From Eopsaltria australis (Eukaryota; Chordata; Aves; Passeriformes; Petroicidae): DNA of 64,000 bases. The position numbers and the translations under genes are program-made. Positions within the stretch are counted from its first letter, which is position 1. Each line of letters starts with the position of its first letter. The DNA lies in the NCBI GenBank assembly GCA_034509425.1, contig JAVTVJ010001845.1, positions 124,001 to 188,000 of the forward strand. Direction: 5' to 3'. The notes under the pieces are model-generated. The model made no database searches, was not told where the DNA came from, and was given only the letters and a program-made list of their open reading frames with translations. This document shows, in pieces, positions 49,459-62,800 of this stretch.

Positions 49459-52079
49459 ACAGGAAAAGGCTGCCCAAACATTTTCTTGCTCCAAATTCCT
49501 CTCACACCCTGTTTCAAAAAACAGCAGCACAAGCTCTGCTCTGGTTTCACTCCTTCCCCCTCAACTCCCAGGAACCAGTCAGTGATCATTATAGCCTGCT
49601 CAGTTAATTTCTTTAGAGGGAATACAACCGTACAGCCGACCAACCTGCTGCTCTAACACTGGCCACAGGCTCCACGTTGTTCCAGTTCACAGAGGTACAT
49701 TTCTAGAATATTTTCAAAGATTAATGCAAGCCTGGTGATATTACAGCCAAAAGTAGTGGTATCAAGACTTAGAAGTGTAACACTCACAGCAACCATTTAC
49801 CCCAAAAACAGAAAACTTGAAGGACACACAAAACAGTATCTGGACATTGGAAGCCCACAATATCAAACTTGTTTGTTAGCCAAGATCCCTATTCTTCTCA
49901 TATCGAACTCAACTCTGTGAAGACAGATTTAATCTTTCTCCTCAGCAGGCAAAGAGCTCTTAATTTTGGGGCACTTTTTACTAAAAAGGTTACCCTTACA
50001 TAAGGACTGTCAGCTCTAGGACTGGGTGGTCACTGTTGACGCACTCTACTTTGGAGCTCAGGTCTGCACCATTAGTGGGATGTAAATACAAATTTCAGCT
50101 CATCTGCTGGCCATATTCACACTTTGGAGAGCCACTGAAATGTTAAATCCACATTTCACGTGCCTGTGTACTTTTATTGCACATACTGAAGAATTAAGCC
50201 ACATGCTAAATGGGTGTTTGTCCTATTATTTAAGTAATTAACTAATATTGTAAATTTTGCCACAAGAAGGGAAGATTTAAGATTTTGTCCACGGGGGTAA
50301 CTGAAATACTGTGCCATGACTCATGACAAAAAGATTGGTAGCCACTGTACCAACAAATAAATTGCTGCCCAAACCCAAAATAATTCAAAAGATAATAAGC
50401 ATAAATTATGGGGGGGAAAATTCAGCAATTGTTCCTTCTAGCCTAAGAAATTTCTCTAATAATTGGACAACACAATGTGACTTTTTGCAGAAAAAGAAGT
50501 ACACACTGAGTATTTATTGTAGTTTAATCCATTAGGAACTGTTTAACTGCTTATCCAGACTTCATTAATCTGGTTTTTAGCACCTTCATTTTCAGACCTA
50601 AATCTATGTTTTAGCTAACCGTAAAACCAGCACACCCTCTCTGCACCATGCCTTCATTAGCACTCTGCTGCTAAGCATGTAAAAACATGACAGAGATACC
50701 ACAGACCAGATTCCAACTGCGGGCAAGGTATTCTCGGGTTAAAACTGGTATCAGCACCAACGTGAAATTGCTCCTGCACAGAACATCAGAGAGATGGTTA
50801 TCAACTGCAGAGGGGAAGAACAAAAACTTACCATGAAAACTCCAGGAAAACATGGATTTCATATTCACTGGCCATGAAAGAGTTTGCTTTCCCAACTGCT
50901 TACTCTTTTCCTCTTATATTATTATTATTCTTTCTGTTTCTTTGTGCTACCATAATATTTTTAGAAAACTAATCCTGTACCCATGAGATCTCCAGGACTT
51001 CATCACCAGCTTCAGTGGAAGCAGTTGTAGGGTCCTGCAAAGAAGCCTTCTGCTTATGGACTTCATTAATTACAATTTTGCCCAGATACCACCTTCTTCA
51101 TGAGTGGAAAATGTTGCATCTGAATTAAGTGCACAAGATGCACTTAGAATGCAGTTAAGATAAAAGTAACTCTGTGTAAGATGTGGAACTGGTTATAGTT
51201 CTGACTAGGATTAGGAAAACACTTCTGCTGCACCAGATTTGTCTTTAGTCTCAGTGCAGCACCTTCTCCACACCTGCCTTGTTATTAAACTTGTGTGAAA
51301 CAACGCTGCAGGACATACTTATACATGTAATATTTTATATTATAGCCATATATAATATACTTTATGTGCAATATATATTTATACATAATATATATTACTT
51401 GGTTTTGTTCTGGAAACTTGTCCTCCAATATAGTTGGTGATGTCTCACCTGCATTCACAGCGGACAAAGAGGCAAATCTTTAGCAAATTATTACAGAAAT
51501 TCCAACTAATTTTCCCCAAAACACAATTGTACTAACTACAACGACAACAAAAAGAAAAAAAAGAAGAAATAAAAGGAAAAAAGAAAGAAAAGAAAAAGAA
51601 AGAGAAACAGAAAAAAAAAGAAACACAAGTTAGGCAGTAGCACAGTATTTTCCAGAAAGTTTAAAAGATTGTTCTTGAAAGGACAGTGAGAAATCCCTGC
51701 TTCTTGTTCAGGCAGCTCGACATTCCAAGACACATCAGGGATCCTTCATTGGTATAGTCATGATTTTTATTTAAAAAACCCAAAATACAAGTTATTCACC
51801 AGCTGCAATCAAATTAAGTTTAGAGGAACTCCAAATATGTCTGATCACCTCAAAATAAGGAGGCTTGTATGCATCTGAGGAGTCACAGACAAGAACTCCC
51901 ACTCTACCAAAAGGGAAGAATATTCTCTGCTAGTTTAAGAGAAATATCCTTCAATCAATCTATAACGTATGTGCTCAAGAATTTAGTTTTCTTATTGTTA
52001 GTGTAGAATATACAACTACTATTTCATTCACCAAATTGGCCAGGATGAGTCTCCTGCTGCCCACAGCAAGTGAGGCTGC
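49459..52079. other. Intergenic, no recognised gene
   Basis: Moderately AT-rich DNA leading to the second CpG island. It contains the AT-rich and A-rich patches near 51.3-51.6 kb and nothing else that I can identify. Confidence 0.6.
51541..51622 (+). repeat. A-rich (GAAA) purine tract
   Basis: About 80 bp of AAAAAGAAA-type sequence. It lies about 200 bp to the right of an AT-rich TATATA/TACATAATA patch at 51.31-51.40 kb. No gene is present. Confidence 0.85.
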
Positions 52080-53880
52080 TCAAGCTTCTTAGTCTCTGGA
52101 GCGCTGGCTGCCCTGGGCACCAGCCCTCAGAGCCCTCCTCCTCCTCACGCCCGGTCCCCATCGCACAGACACCTGCGGGCATGTTCCCTCCAGCATCCAT
52201 CTCCTCAGAGTCTCTTTTCCCTGCTCCTGGGGGACGCTGGAGAGGACGGAGCGGCTGCGGCAGGAGCTGGGCGCGGAGGGATGCTCAGCTCGGGTTGGGG
52301 GCAGGCGGGGATCCCTGCGTGCCTTCAGCCCAGCCGAACGCACCGCGGAGCCGAGCGAGGGCAGGAGCCATCGCCTGTAGCTCCCAGTGCCCCGGTTCTG
52401 CCCTTCTCCCCTTCCTCCCCTTCCTCCTTCGGCCGTGACCCCGGGCTGCGTTCGGCAGTGGCTTGGGGGTCCCGCTGTTCTCCAGCGGCCGGGGCTCCGC
52501 ATGTTGAATGTGCGTGCCGAGCCCTGCGAGGAGTTAATGCTCCTTCCACAGCGCCTTCCGAGTGCACCGAGGGCACGGAGCCAACAGAAAACCACTTAAG
52601 CCGCTACCCCCTCAAACCTCCCAAACCCTTCAGGTTGTGTGGAAGCAACTTCAGGTGCGAGCGGGGAGCAGCGGGCGCAGCTCCGGCCTGCTCAGCGCCG
52701 CAGGTGTGGGCACACCTGCCCGCTCCCCGTGTCCCTCCCCGCTCCTGCCGCCCTCAGCCCTGCCCGGCTCACAGGGGACACGGACGGGCATTTTGGGCAC
52801 CTCTCTTTGTTCCAAGGCCGGCCCCGATGAAACCCCACCGCGACTGTACCCTCGCCCCGAGTGACACAGCGCGGGGTGAGGCGAGTGACAGTTCCTTTCC
52901 ACACGTGTATTAAACCCCCCCCAAAAATAAAAGATGGAACCAAACCCCCACAACAACTGACGGGCTAAGCGCTGCCGGGAGCCGGCAGCTCCGCGGGTCC
53001 CGCACATCCGCAGCGCGGCAGCCCCGCCCGGGACCGCGGGGGACTCGGGGGGCTCGGGGGGCTCGGGGGCAGCGCTGGCGGAGCCGCAGCCGGCGGCAGC
53101 GCCTGTGTCAGCACAACTTGAGCGGGAGGAGAAGCCGCGCCAGGCGCCGGGCGGCGGCGGGAGGCGGCGCGGGGACGGAACAGCAAATGCTATTCAGCCC
53201 CAGCAGTTTCAAGCCGCCCATGCTGGGGAATTGCCGGAGCTGCGGGCGCCCAGCGCCGGCTCCGCGCGGCTCCGCCGGTGCGGGACCGCGGGGGCGCGCG
53301 CGGCGGCGGCGGTGCGGGAGCGCGGGGGCGCGCGCGGGGAGGGGGGGGCACGTCCCGCTGAACCCCGAAAACTTCACCCGTGCCTGTATATGCCTGTGAG
53401 TGCCCATGGATGTGCTCTCCGAACCTAAAAAAAATTCATTTAAAAAAAAGTAGTAATAATAATAATAAATAAACAAGAGCAGAACCCGAGCGCGCCCGGT
53501 TCTGGGGCAGGGCTGACAGCCGGGGTCAAGAAACAGCTGCTGGAGTTAATGTTTCTTCCTCCCACTCCGGCTGATGGCGGTGCCCGGCCAAGGCGAAGTG
53601 GGAGCGGGAGCGATGCTGGGCTCGGCCCGGGGGATGCGGGACGGGCCAGGGGCAGCGGTGTCCCCAAAGTGGGGTCCGTGTGCCCCTCGGCCCCTGCCGC
53701 GGCCGGGCGGGCGCGGGGACGGCGCTGCGGCGGCTCCGGGGATGGTTCCCGCTGTGTCCTGGCCGCGCTCGGAGGGTCCCCGCGGGGTCACCCCACACCA
53801 GTGAACCGGCCCCAGCCCTGCCGCCAGCCCGGAGCCCCTTCCCTGTGAGCTGGGACGGGTCCCGCTGGGCCGGCACAGGA
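52080..53880. promoter_or_regulatory. Second CpG island, gene unassigned
   Basis: About 1.8 kb of CpG-dense sequence, richest at 52.97-53.36 kb and 53.57-53.85 kb. It includes GGGGCGCGCGCGGCGGCGGC-type blocks and a G-run cluster of GGGGGGCTCGG repeats near 53040-53071. A candidate plus-strand donor CCT|GTGAGTG lies near 53396. Overlapping frames on both strands (up to 210 codons) reflect high GC, and none is recognised. Mammalian gene order places SSBP2 head to head with ATG10, so this could be an upstream SSBP2 or non-coding RNA promoter, but the SSBP2 start (MYGKGKS) was not found. Confidence 0.7.
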
Positions 53881-54702
53881 CGGGCGGCTGTGCTGGCCCT
53901 CCTCGAACATACGGCACTCTTTGGATTCCAAAAATGCTTCCCCGGGTACATGCTCAGAGGCATGCTTCTGACTTAAAGAATGCGTGGTTCCCAGAATTCC
54001 CAGTGACACAGCTGCTTGGCTCCTTCCCGGGATGGAAGGACCTCCCTGGGAGCATCCGTTTTTAGGGAAGTCGGGCAGTATTTCATTTTGGGGTGGGAGC
54101 AGTAACACGACTCACTCTTGTTTCTCCCACTACAAACAAGGCTGCCCCTCAGCTCGTGTTTGGCGCACATGGGATCATCCCTGCCATCATCAGAGCCGCC
54201 TTTGCCAGGAACTGCAATATCCTGACATCCATCTCCACCTCAGGACTGTCGTGACATGTTCCACCATGTCATGACACAGCTTCACCGTGTGCAGGTGCTG
54301 CACGGACAGTTTGGTGCCTCTGGGACATTTCTGCCTTTGCCATTGCCACAGAGAATCCGTCTATTCATAAATAAAATAAATGCAGTGTGAGCACTATTGA
54401 CATCCTGCAAGTGTGGCTTGCAAGAGGCTCATTAGGAGCAGCGCTGCCCAGTAAAGCCCTGCTGCCTCCTGGCAAGCTGGCCTATTTCATTCCTCACTTA
54501 ATTCCCTGCTCAGGATGGTTCACTATTCCAGTCTGTTGCTTTGTTTCACTCAGTGGACTCTGCTCTGTCTCCTGCTTTTTCCAGGCTGGTCCACTCTGCT
54601 CCTTCAGCTGCATTCTCCACACGGCTCTCTGCCCAACTCCACTACTTCCTGCTAATTAATGCCTGATTTTTTGCTGTGTAAAAAAAGATAGCACTTTGAT
54701 TA

Positions 54703-54757
<55 letters not shown>

Positions 54758-56474
54758 GAACATTAACTCTTCTCTCTCTGAAGAATAAGTGACTTGAAAT
54801 CCAGATGCTGAAGGATTGACTCAGAATTCCCAAGGAGTGCAGTGAGAGGGGGGTTTCACCTGGGGTACCCAAAATTAATACCTGTAACCCAAGTTCATCA
54901 AACAGATTACCCTAATTCAGACGCCTATTTCAGATCCACCATTACCTTAATTCAGATTCCCTGTTAAACTCTGTAGTTCTGATGAAACACCTATATGCAT
55001 ATTTTGTTTAGGGTTTTTCTGAGCCAAAACCTTGCTACTGCAACCTATAAAAGACTGAATTATGTTTATCTTTCCAAGTTTTTCTACAATCTCAGGAGAA
55101 TTAACATGCTTGGTCTTGCTGTTTAGAGACTTGCTTCAGGTTGCAACTCACGAGAATCAGCTCCTTGTCTTTTTCAGCCATCTTCTCCTTTTTTCACACA
55201 AGCAGCCTCAACCATTTGCCACTTTGTGTCCAAAGCCTTCTCATGCACAAATAACATGGAACTTGGAAAAGTCGCGTGGAGTTCAGATATTGAAGAGTTA
55301 GGTTCAGAAACTCCAAGGATCTCTCCAAGCTTTCCAAAGGTCGTGAAGGTCATGAGAAGAAATTATCCACTTCAAAGCATAGGACCCTTTTCAGGTCTTT
55401 ATTCTAGAGATTTGGGGTTCTTTCCCCTGGAGCCTCAAAAAGTTAATCCTAACTAAAAATCAATACTTTGAAGATACTGTTTTCAAAAAACACAGGATCT
55501 TGTTGATGCACTGGCAGGGCATTTTGGGCAGTGTGTCTGCATAAGGATCATTCTGCCCTGACTTGCCATGCCAATGCTGATTTCATGGCATGTTGCAGAA
55601 TAAGAAAATATTGACAGCTCCTGCTCCCACTGTTTCATACAAAAGGAGAGTGGAACATCAGTATTTACAAACTCACCACCAATGAAAGAAAACATTTTAT
55701 CAAACCACATGACTTCAGATGAGAGAACACATTGCCACAGCAGATAACTGAGGTCAAGCAGTTTCCAAGCTGCAAAAGAAATCAGAGGGTTTTTTATGAG
55801 CGGCAAGAACATTCAAAATCAGAGCAGATAAACTAAAGCAAACATGTACAGAAGGAGATATAAAACCTTAGGTTCCAAATCTTGCCTCAATCTTAGAACA
55901 AACAAGTCAGATACGGACAGATACTGGGCAGATCACTGCACATCTTTACTGAGGGCTCCTTGAACTTTTATTGGAAACATCTGATTCCAGCAGCTACTGA
56001 AACAGATTAAACACCAGAGAGAACAGAAGACCCAACCCCTGAATGATACACCTGTGTTTGTTTTGTACTGAGGAGAATTTGCAAATTAATGAGTTGTTCC
56101 AAACTGTGGGGTCGCTGTCTTTAGCTGGGGAATGCCCACAGTGGAGAAACACTCTTTCCATTACATTTGAGGGTGCATCTGGTTTTGGTCATTTGTTGGT
56201 AACTTGGGTTTCTCAGGCTGGAAGACTGAATTTAATCCACCAAAACATTCACTTGTGTAGCAGACCCCTGTCTTACAAAATTGGCTCTCACTGTGCTGGC
56301 TGGGAGGGGTCATTCTGCTGTTTTGGGGCAGCACAATCTGGCTCCCTCTGGGACACCTTGCCAGGCCAGGACAGCTGTGGATAAGCAGAAGTGGACAAGT
56401 GGATGTGGGCTGATTTGGACTGTGAATTTGCTGCAGTTTCTGTGTTTCCACTGGCTCAGAACTGACACTGGTGT
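53881..56474. other. Intergenic, no recognised gene
   Basis: GC content falls to background after the CpG island. Apart from the (CA)n array at 54704, I see no gene, RNA or repeat family. Confidence 0.55.
54704..54754 (+). repeat. (CA)n microsatellite
   Basis: An uninterrupted AC/CA dinucleotide array of about 25 units, followed by CATATG. Its length and purity suggest it would be polymorphic. Confidence 0.98.
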
Positions 56475-56479
56475 CTGTG

Positions 56480-57036
56480 TGTTGTGGTGTCACCCCAGCC
56501 AGCAGCCAAGCTCGTTCATTCCCCAGCAGTGGGACTGGGGAGAGAACTGGGTGGGTAAAACAGAGACAACCTGTGGCTTAAGACAAAGACAGTTCAATGG
56601 GGAAAGCAAAAGTCATGCACACAAGCAAAGCAAGACAAGGAATTCATTCCCTGCTTCCCATTCAGCACCTCCAGGAGAGAAGGGTCCCCTCACCTGTTAA
56701 CAGTGCCTTGGGAGGATAAACACCACCACTGCCAACATCTCCTTTCTCCCTCTTCCCTCCACTTTCAACACTGAGCATGATGCCAAATGGTCTGGAATGT
56801 CCCTTTGGTCACTCTTGGTCACCTGTCCTGGCTGTGTCCCCTCCAACCTCCCACACACTCCCAGCCCCTCCCAGCACGGCCACACGAGGGGCAGAAAAAG
56901 GCCTCGGCTCTGGGTGAGCTCAGCAATAACAAAAACAGCTCTGAATTATCAGCCCTGTGCTCAGCACAAACCCAAGCACAGTCCCCCGGCAGCCCCTGGG
57001 GAGGCAATTCCCTGTGCCCCAGCTGAAGCCAGCACA
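56480..57036 (-). mobile_element. ERVL-type solo LTR
   Basis: This 557 bp element starts TG and ends CA on the plus strand. It matches the common avian ERVL LTR pattern in reverse: GTTGTGGTGTCACCCCAGCC, AGACAAAGACAGTTCAATGG, AGCAAAGCAAGACAAGGAAT, GGTCACCTGTCCTGGCTGTG, CAGAAAAAGGCCTCGGCTC, ending near CCAGCTGAAGCCAGCACA. The flanks are CTGTG (56475-56479) and CCGTG (57037-57041), four of five matching, which fits an aged 5 bp target-site duplication. There is no retroviral coding sequence beside it, so it is a solo LTR left by recombination. Family-level naming needs a repeat-library search. Confidence 0.85.
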
Positions 57037-57585
57037 CCGTGGGAGGCTTGTGTCCCGCTGGCCTCGGTTCTGTGGCTTCACCCAGCGGCTGCAGCCTCAT
57101 CAGCGCTCCTGGACTTTAATTAACCCTTCGGGTGGGTTGATGGTGGTACAGGAGTCACGGCTGCTTCACTCCCCCGCTGCCCGGGGCTGTCCCCAGGAAG
57201 GAACGGGGACAGGGGGCAGAGTGGCCGTGCTGGGCGAACGACCCGAGGCATTTTCACACCACCCGAGCGCTCCTGCAGCGCCCGGAGCATCCCCGCTCAT
57301 TCCCAGCCCTTGTTCCCGAGCCGCCCACCGCTCCGTGCCGGCACAGCTGTGCCGTGCCCGTGGGCGGCCGGGTGGGGACAAACAGCTGGAGGGTGGGAGA
57401 GATGCTTGTGCTCCTCAGGAGAGACCCCCCGAAACACCCACCCACGCGTGTGTGTGAAGGTTTGGTGGCTGTGATACCTCAGGTGCCTCTTCATGACCAC
57501 TGAAAGTAAATATTGGCTTGGTCGTGGCCACTGCCAGGTATTGGTTTTCATCACAAACGTGAAATAAGGTGGAAATGCTGGAAAA

Positions 57586-57605
57586 AAGCAGCAGCAGCAG
57601 CAGCA
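57586..57605 (+). repeat. Short (GCA)n trinucleotide repeat
   Basis: About six to seven perfect CAG/GCA units following AAAAAA. It is not within a recognisable coding frame. Confidence 0.9.
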
Positions 57606-59519
57606 ATTAGGCATGTGATCATCCATCCTAGGGAGTTTGGAAATCGTGCCTCAGCGAAGCCTGAGCAGAGAGAAAGCGAATTCCTCCATAGGAATGTGAT
57701 GTGCTTTTGGTCTTATTAAGTGGTGGTAGTTATCAGTGGTGTTAAAATAGGTTATTTTGATATTTTTTCTTTGTGACAGGAAGAGTTCTGTGTTATAAAC
57801 AATGTCTTCTGCTAATCTTAAAAACTCCACTGGCTCTCCAGCTGGTAATGTTCTGGAAAAAGTAAAAAACAGCAGAAAAGAGGAACCTGTCTTCCAAACA
57901 GACAGAAAATTTCCTGAGGAAGTTCCAAACCCAATCTCTGTCATCTACTGAAAAAAAAAAAAATTAATTAATGAAAGTTTCTCTTAATATTTGATCCAGA
58001 GAAAGTGCTTAAGGGGCTTTCAGAAGACAAAGATTCTCATGCAGCTGATGATTCAATGGAATCAAAATATGCTTTTTTTTCCTTTCTTTACAAACATCTG
58101 GTAGAAAATGTGCTTTCACAAGATGCTGAAAGACTCTCCTAAATCCCACCAAATTTTCCCTAATAGCTCCTCTAAGTATCTCCGGAGTTTCAGTATAACC
58201 CAGGAAATTTTAATATTATTAAATAGCAGAAAATTTCACATTTTGCATAACTTCATCAAAACTGGGCTTTATTTTAAAAAGCATTTAGAAAACCACCTTT
58301 CAATTTAGCCCCTAGTTCAGTTTTTTCAGTAGAGTTCTTGATGACTTCTGCTAGCATCACATTATTTGGTAGGAGTCTTTGTGATTAATTCCTTTTGCAA
58401 ATACCAGAAAAAATTAAAAGAAAAAAGCAACATCCCTCTTCAAAAATGTAGAAAAAAGGCAATGCCAGAATTCATGATTTTTCACATGCCTGGCAATAGT
58501 TATGGCAGGTGAGAACAGTGGCTCTGGGGAAGTTCAGCTCAAAGGGCTACAAATGGAATATCTGGGGGTATTCATGATATTTATAAATATCAAAAATTAT
58601 GATATTTGTGGTTAGTAGAGGGACAAGCAGGAAGATGAAGCCACCTACTCGATATCTTGCAATTCTGTGCAGCAAAAAGTGGGGGAATTAACAGGAACGA
58701 CTGAAAGTCTTGGTGCACGATCAAAACTGCAAGTTAATAAGCATAGCAGGCACTTGTTCAAGTAATTTACATGACTGGAATATTAATATGTGAGGGGATA
58801 ACTTTCTCTGGAAGGGTGGGGAGGGCAGCAGAGAGTGTTTTCTTAAATATCAGGAGGATACAAGGATTGTCCCAAGACCCGGGTGGGAAAGAAGATGGAT
58901 GAGTTACAAGCTTATGGGTGAAAGGAACAGGAAAAATCACGGTTTTTGTGCACTGCTGAAGTGAATGATGCTTTTGTAAATGGATAGAATTGTGTGAAAA
59001 CACAGGAACCCAGAAAAATGCAGAAATTTAACTGCTCCAGGGGTGAGGTGGCAAACCAGGAAAACAGGAGAAAAATCAGCCTGAAGTTTGAAGTAAAACA
59101 AAACCAATGATCATCAAGAAGTATTTGTTCAATAAATACACAGAAATTGAAAGATTTTGTGGGAAACAGGTCGGAGATGCCCAACAGAGATTTGACAGGT
59201 CCTTAAAAAAACTATATTAAAGGCAGAACCATAAACTCTGCCAATGCAGAAGCATGCTAGAAATGAGTGTAGCTAAATCAGGAGTGTTTCAATGGCTTAA
59301 AACACAAGAAGAGAGTACAGGAAGTTGGAAACTAGGTCAAACTACCCAAAAAAAAAAAAAAAAAGGGTAAGCCAGGACAAAAAAATATTAAACACAACTA
59401 GGCATTTTAAAGATATTGCTGATTGTAGTAGGAAGAAGAAAATCAAGGCACAAAGTTGCGGACCAGTTAATTAAAATATTTTTAGGATTCTAGAAGACAA
59501 CAAAGAGACAAGTAGCAGT

Positions 59520-59860
59520 CAAGATGAATTTGTCTAGAGTAAATCATGTCAAAACAAACTAATTTTGTTCCATGACAGAGTCACAGGCACCAGGAGCAGG
59601 AGGAAGCCTCTGACATGGTGCAACTTTGGCTTCAATGGGTTTGTGTCACTGTGCCATGGAGCTCCTGTGTGCAAGGCAGGGAAACATGAAATTACTAATC
59701 AGCTTAGTGAAAATGTGTTTGGAGAGCACAGGTGTCACATTATCGAAGTAGAAACAGATTATCAAATGGGATTTCACACTGGGGGTTCTTCTCCAGCCCA
59801 ATACTGTACAGCAGTTTTTAGCAAGGGGTTAGGTAATGGAATATAAAAACTTTCTCTCCT
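59520..59860 (+). mobile_element. Old CR1 ORF2 remnant
   Basis: GTCTAGAGTAAATCATGTCA followed by AAACAAACTAATTTTGTTCC and ATGACAGAGTCAC strongly resembles the CR1/L3 segment encoding the thumb-proximal part of the reverse transcriptase. The downstream part is harder to follow. The element may extend to about 60.1 kb, but I cannot support that. Confidence 0.55.
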
Positions 59861-62800
59861 CTGAAGATAACAGCAAGAGGAGGTCATGTTCAAGGGCAGG
59901 ATGGTAATTCAAAATTTTATTGGAAATTAGAAAGACTTTGAAGATCCGGTTGAAATTCAATTAGTAACTTCAAAATTAGGAAGTACACAGGGTAAGGACA
60001 GACTTTGTGCTGGAGCTGTGGAAACCCAAAGCGAAACAAAACTCAGAAACCTCAGAGGGCTGTGAGAAGAGGTGAACACCATTCAGGGATACAGACGGAA
60101 AGATGTGGAGAAGCACAGTGCAAGACTTCAAATGCCAAAAAGTAGCTGTAAAACTCCTTTCACGGTGTCATTCTGCTTTGGGTTAAACTAATATAATCAC
60201 AAAGTGCTGTGGTAACTGGATAAACCCCTTGCAGATGTGCCACAGACCAGTGGGTGCTGCAAGTTAAAAACTGAGGAGGTGTGCAGCCATTTTTCGCCAC
60301 ACACAGATCTTGAGGTTTTAATAAATTTACCCAAAAAAAACCCTGCATAAACTTTATTTAATCTGGTTTTATTAGACTCAGATGGGTGCTGAAGGTCTCT
60401 ACATCTCATTGACTGTGATACATATAGTAATGAATAAAAATGGATGAGCTTTAGGTCTCCTTCCCTTCACTCCTTCCTCTCTCCCACCAGCAACTCAGCC
60501 AGTGAGCTACAGAAACTTTACTGGGAGACAGAAACTTTCACATCAGCATCTGCCAGTGTGTGGCAGAGCATAAAACAAATGGATAGGCTGGATGAGGTGC
60601 TGAAAAAATTGTGTGAATTCCCAGGTGCAGGGAATTCACACAAGGGCAACAGCACGTTGTGTCAGAAAAATGATATTTTTAAATATTTGGTATTTGTGGT
60701 GCTTTACTAAGATTCAACATTAAAATACCTTTAATCACTGATGCCTACAAAGCAACGTATGACTGAGATTATTTGTGCAGAGGCACTTCCCACCACTATT
60801 TAGTCAGGTAGCAGCTAAAGTTCATAGTGCTGCAAGTTTTGTCTGTCAGGAGAGAACAGACGCAGGGGCTGTCAGCTCCCACGTGATGCAGTTTATTTAC
60901 CAAAGGTATTCACAGGATGCATGGAAAAAGAAAATACTGCTTTTCCTCACTTGTTTTAAGTCTGTGATGCTGTGCCTGGTGCTTCCCTGCTCGTAGCTCT
61001 CCTGACTTTCTGCCCATGGCAGGAAAACAGAAATTAGGGATTTCTTATGCCACCTCCACCATCCCTGGGCTGCAAGAACACCCAGTGTGGCCTCGCTCCA
61101 TATCCCTGCTCTTCACAGCAGCCCTCATTATTGAAATTACCTGACTGATCAGCCACAATTGGTGATTTTTACAGCTTTTTTATGTTTTCACCACGTGGAA
61201 GATGCCTCTTGGGCCAGTGGGGTTCGGCTGTGCTGCAGTGAGCAGGAGCACCATGTGCTGCCTGCATGGAGAAGCTCCTCACAGCCACTCACAGCAATTT
61301 TGGGAAAATCTCTGGGAATTGTGCAGATCCAGGTGAATTCACCTGCACTGCTCACCCTGGGCAGGGCCCAGACCCCTCTGAAGGGTGAGGTAATGTCCCC
61401 TCCCATGTCCCTGGGCTCTGGATCAGCACCAGGGCTGCTCCTGAGTCCTTCCCCTGGCAGTGCTGCCGTTGAAGCCGATGAGATTATTCCCCGGCACAAT
61501 AGAGCTCACTGTCAGGAAGATTTTAATGATATTCAGCCATCGTTTCCCACGTCTTCTGATCACCCCATTATCCCTACTTATGGCTCGTTATCTCCTCTTT
61601 GCAGGGTCCCAATTCCTCACCCCCTTACCCCAGCCTTGGCTGGGATGAAGGAACCAGGATCTCACTGCCACCTTCACTGTTTGGAGGCTGCTGCTACGCC
61701 CCCCGTGATGTCATCATTCAGGCAAAAAAACCACATTTCTGTGTTTTTATTTCTGGCTGCTGAGCCTATGGCCGTGCTGAAGGAAAATGAAAAGACCTGC
61801 CAGTACAGTTCCAAGGCATAAAGCAATATGAATTTTTAAATAACATTTGATCCTCCAAAAAACATTTTATCATCTTTCTGACTGACGTACGTCCTCACAG
61901 CTATATAAAAAACCTGCAGCAAAATTATTGGAAGTAGTTCTTTTTGATTAAGGACTCAACATTTGTGGTTTAGAATAGCTTTATAATTTGCCATGCACAA
62001 GACAGATAACGTGATACCTCTTCCTCAACAATCATTTATTATGTATAATTTGGCCTTTCTGGGTGGTTGGATTGGAACATGTCGTAAATTACCAGAAGTT
62101 AAACACTTTTTTATGCATGGTAAAAATGATATTTCCTATGGAATTGTATTAAAGCTTGCATTTTAGTTAGAATCAAGACATCACATATCTCCCATGGTGT
62201 TGGGACAAGAGTCCTGTTTTTGTCTGTGGTTTCACAGCATTGGGCATGGAGAGATGAGGATTTGGGGGCAGTACAGTGACGCTGTATTTTGAATTTATTT
62301 AATTTATAGTGTTTATAGTGATAAAGTAATGCCAGGTAAAAGGAAGAGTGTGTGGACACTACACAGTACATGTAGAATAATCCAAAATACCTTCCCACCC
62401 CCAACACCATGTGCTTGCCCTCTCTGTTCTGAAGAAATTACATTAATTCCTCCATCATGAGCACAGGGGCCTCCCTAGTGAGAACAGGATTTTTCCAATT
62501 AGGGCTGTCCCTCATGGCAAACCACTTCTTTCCCTCTACACGCTAAAGTTCACCATTTTTTTAGGACTTCTCAGTGACCAGTCATTGCAGGTTTACCTAG
62601 GCATTCCCCTTGCTGTCAGCTACACTCATTTCTCAGCACCTGCCCAGACATCACATACATTAAGATTAAAAATGCAAGACATCCCCTGGTTTGCCCTGCC
62701 CACACTAATGTTGTGCTGGCTCTTGGCAAAGGGAGCTCTGGCTCTCCAGTGACATCAGAGCTACTCCTTTGCTGACAGACAACAAGAACACTCTGATGGT

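Noticed and set aside
49317..49643. 108-codon minus-strand frame rich in K and E
   Set aside because: Half of it is the TTTC repeat read in antisense; it is low-complexity and not a gene.
52281..52913. 210-codon plus-strand frame and overlapping minus-strand frame in the second CpG island
   Set aside because: Stop codons are rare at this GC content, both strands are open, and no protein family is recognised.
52080..53880. SSBP2 first coding exon in the second CpG island
   Set aside because: Gene order suggested it, but no MYGKGKS-encoding start was found on either strand.
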